A DNA stretch of 64,000 nucleotides from Myxocyprinus asiaticus (taxonomy: Eukaryota; Chordata; Actinopteri; Cypriniformes; Catostomidae): the NCBI RefSeq assembly GCF_019703515.2, contig NC_059393.1:12108001-12172000 (forward strand). Reading direction: 5' to 3'. How positions within the stretch are numbered: position 1 is the stretch's first letter; every line of letters begins with the position of its first letter. The position numbers were made by a program, and so were the translations under genes. Shown here piece after piece: positions 62,399-64,000 of the stretch. The notes beneath the pieces are model-generated. The model did no database searches, was not told the DNA's origin, and worked only from the letters and a program-made list of their open reading frames with translations.

Positions 62399-63395
62399 TC
62401 AATACTTTGTTGAAGCACCTTTGGCACCAATTACAGCCTCAAGTCTTTTTGAGTATGATGCTACAAGCTTGGCACACCTATTTTTGGGCAGTTTCTCCCA
62501 TTCTTCTTTGCAGGACCTCTCAAGCTCCAACAGGTTGGATGGGGAGCATCGGTGCACAGCCATTTTCAGATCTCTCCAGAGATGTTCAATCGGGTTCAAG
62601 TCTGGGCACTGGCTGGGCCACTCAACGACATTCACAGAGTTGTCCCGGAGCCACTCCTTTGTTATCTTGGCTGTGTGCTTAGGGTTGTTGTCCTGTTGTA
62701 AGATGAACCTTCACCCCAGTCTGAGGTCCAGAGCGCTCTGGAGCAGGTTTTCATCAAGGAAGTCTCTGTACATTGCTGCATTCATCTTTCCCTCGATCCT
62801 GACTAGTCTCCCAGTTCCTCCTGCTGAAAAACATCCCCACAGCATGATGCTGCCACCACCATGCTTCACTATAGGGATGGTATTGGCCAGGTGATGAGCG
62901 GTGCCTGGTTTCCTCCAGACATGACGCTTGCCATTCAGGCCAAAGAGTTCAATCTTTGTTTCTCATGGTCTGAGAGTCCTTCAGGTGCCTTTTGGCAAAC
63001 TCCAGGCGGGCTGTCATGTGCCTTTTACGGAGGAGTGGCTTCCGTCTGGCCACTCTACCATACAGGCCTGATTGGTGGAGTGCTGCAGATATGGTTGTTC
63101 TTCTGGAAGTTTCTCCTCTCTCCACAGAGAAATGCTGGAGCTCTGTCAGAGTGACCATCGGGTTCTTGGTCACCTCCCTGACTAAGGCCCTTCTCCCCCG
63201 ATCACTCAGTTTGGCCAGGCGGCCAGCTCTAGGAAGAGTCCTGGTGGTTCCAAACTTCTTCCATTTACGGATGATGGAGGCCACTGTGCTCATTGGGACC
63301 TTCAATGCTGCATAAATTATTCTGTATCCTTCCCCAGATCTGTGCCTCGATACAATCCTGTCTCGGAGGTCTACAGACAATTCCTTGGACTTCAT
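62399..63395 (-). pseudogene. Tc1-like transposase pseudogene
   Basis: It starts MKSKELSVDLRDRIVSRHRS with a paired-like DNA-binding domain. The first frame closes at 62949-62951, after TMRNKD. There the segment with the first catalytic Asp (a WSDET-type motif in relatives) is missing and the frame shifts. A second break is a TGA after DLRLG near 62713. The C-terminal part is intact: QQDNNPKHT, then WPSQCPDLNPIEHLW, with 34 residues between the second Asp and the Glu (DD34E). It ends GASTKY. Loss of the first Asp means the copy cannot catalyse transposition. Confidence 0.92.
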
Positions 63396-64000
63396 GGCTT
63401 GGTTTGTGCTCTGACATGCACTGTTAACTGTGGGACCTTATATAGACAGGTGTGTGCCTTTCCAAATCATGTCCAATCAACTGAATTTACCACAGGTGGA
63501 CTCCAATCAAGTTGTAGAAACATCTCATGGATGGTCAGTGGAAATAGGATGCACCTGAGCTCAATTTTGAGTGTCATGGCAAAGGCTGTGAATACTTATG
63601 TACGTGTGATTTTTTTCATTTTTTATTTTTAATAAATTTGCAATGATTTCAAACAAATTTATTTTACGTTGTCATTATGGGGTATTGTTTGTAGAATTTT
63701 GAGGAAAATAATGAATTTAATCAATTTTGGAATAAGGCTGTAACATAACAAAATGTGGAAAAAGTGAAGCGCTGTGAATACTTTCCGGATGCACTGTAAG
63801 TCTAAATGTATTATATGTTGCTTCTCACGTAAACGTATCTTGTTTTAAGGATTTTTAGACTATTTAAAATGGAAAACAAGACAAAAACACTTGATAAAAA
63901 TATGATTTTTTGCTGTGAATATTTTACTGTATTAAACTTATAAAAAGTATTGTTTTCCTTTAATACAGTGAATGTCATTTAGAGGTATTTTAAAAAGATG

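Larger units (their letters stand above)
60440..63796 (-). mobile_element. Tc1-like element split by a hAT insertion
   Basis: TA stands on both sides (60438-60439, 63797-63798). The ends are CAGTGCATCTGGAAAGTATT and, inverted, CAGTGCATCCGGAAAGTATT. The terminal repeats are about 160 nt. The left one is cut at 60505 by the hAT element at 60506-62229 and resumes at 62238 after an 8-bp duplication. Without the insertion the element would be about 1.6 kb, normal for Tc1. Confidence 0.93.
60085..63915. mobile_element. host dispersed repeat interrupted by the Tc1 nest
   Basis: The left part (60085-60439: CACTGCAACAAAATACG, TTGGCTTATTTTCCAATATA) and the right part (63797-63915: TTAAAATGGAAAACAAGAC, GATTTTTTGCTGTG) look like the two inverted ends of one non-coding repeat. 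The Tc1-like element was inserted at a TA between them. Confidence 0.6.

Noticed and set aside
62421..62894. Plus-strand open frame of 157 codons
   Set aside because: Antisense shadow of the Tc1-like transposase pseudogene on the minus strand.

Overview
The window is vertebrate intronic DNA from a ray-finned fish, most likely a cyprinid. The evidence is short GT-AG exons separated by introns of up to about 24 kb, Tc1-like elements of types typical of fish, a tRNA-derived SINE of a kind I associate with cyprinids, and many CA/TG, CT and GACA microsatellites. Nothing looks prokaryotic: there are no operons, CRISPR arrays or rRNA genes.

The only host gene I can support is dennd1b (DENN domain-containing protein 1B, a Rab35 guanine-nucleotide exchange factor), read on the minus strand. 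Eight consecutive coding exons are visible, from 44494-44537 down to 38-138. All eight keep one reading frame across every splice junction (631 coding nt, about 210 residues) and encode the uDENN region and the first part of the cDENN core. The exon with the start codon is not in the window or was not recognised, and the rest of the DENN domain and the C-terminal tail lie beyond the left edge.

Everything else is intron, and much of it is transposons. From left to right: an inverted-repeat element (1.7-2.2 kb), a SINE fragment (6.7 kb), a foldback element that fills over half of a small intron (8.75-9.53 kb), a GACA minisatellite (11.8-12.4 kb), and a hAT-type element inside another inverted-repeat element (21.0-22.5 kb). 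Next come a long TG tract (26.2 kb), a foldback element with TTAA flanks inside a larger inverted-repeat element (27.06-28.7 kb), and a transposon-rich island at 32.2-39.1 kb. That island holds a TTAA-flanked piggyBac-like MITE inside another repeat, a decayed Sleeping Beauty-like Tc1 copy, a young Tc1-like copy whose transposase has a single in-frame stop, and a broken C2H2 zinc-finger ORF. The right third has hAT MITEs with perfect 8-bp target duplications (42.7-43.9 and 57.3-58.2 kb), SINEs (55.5 and 56.3 kb), and a four-level nest at 60.08-63.9 kb: foldback in hAT in Tc1 in a dispersed repeat.

I see no convincing new biological system. The strongest leads are the almost intact Tc1-like transposase with near-identical 200-nt terminal repeats, the zinc-finger pseudogene of a multicopy fish family, and the nested insertions, which give a relative order of transposon activity.
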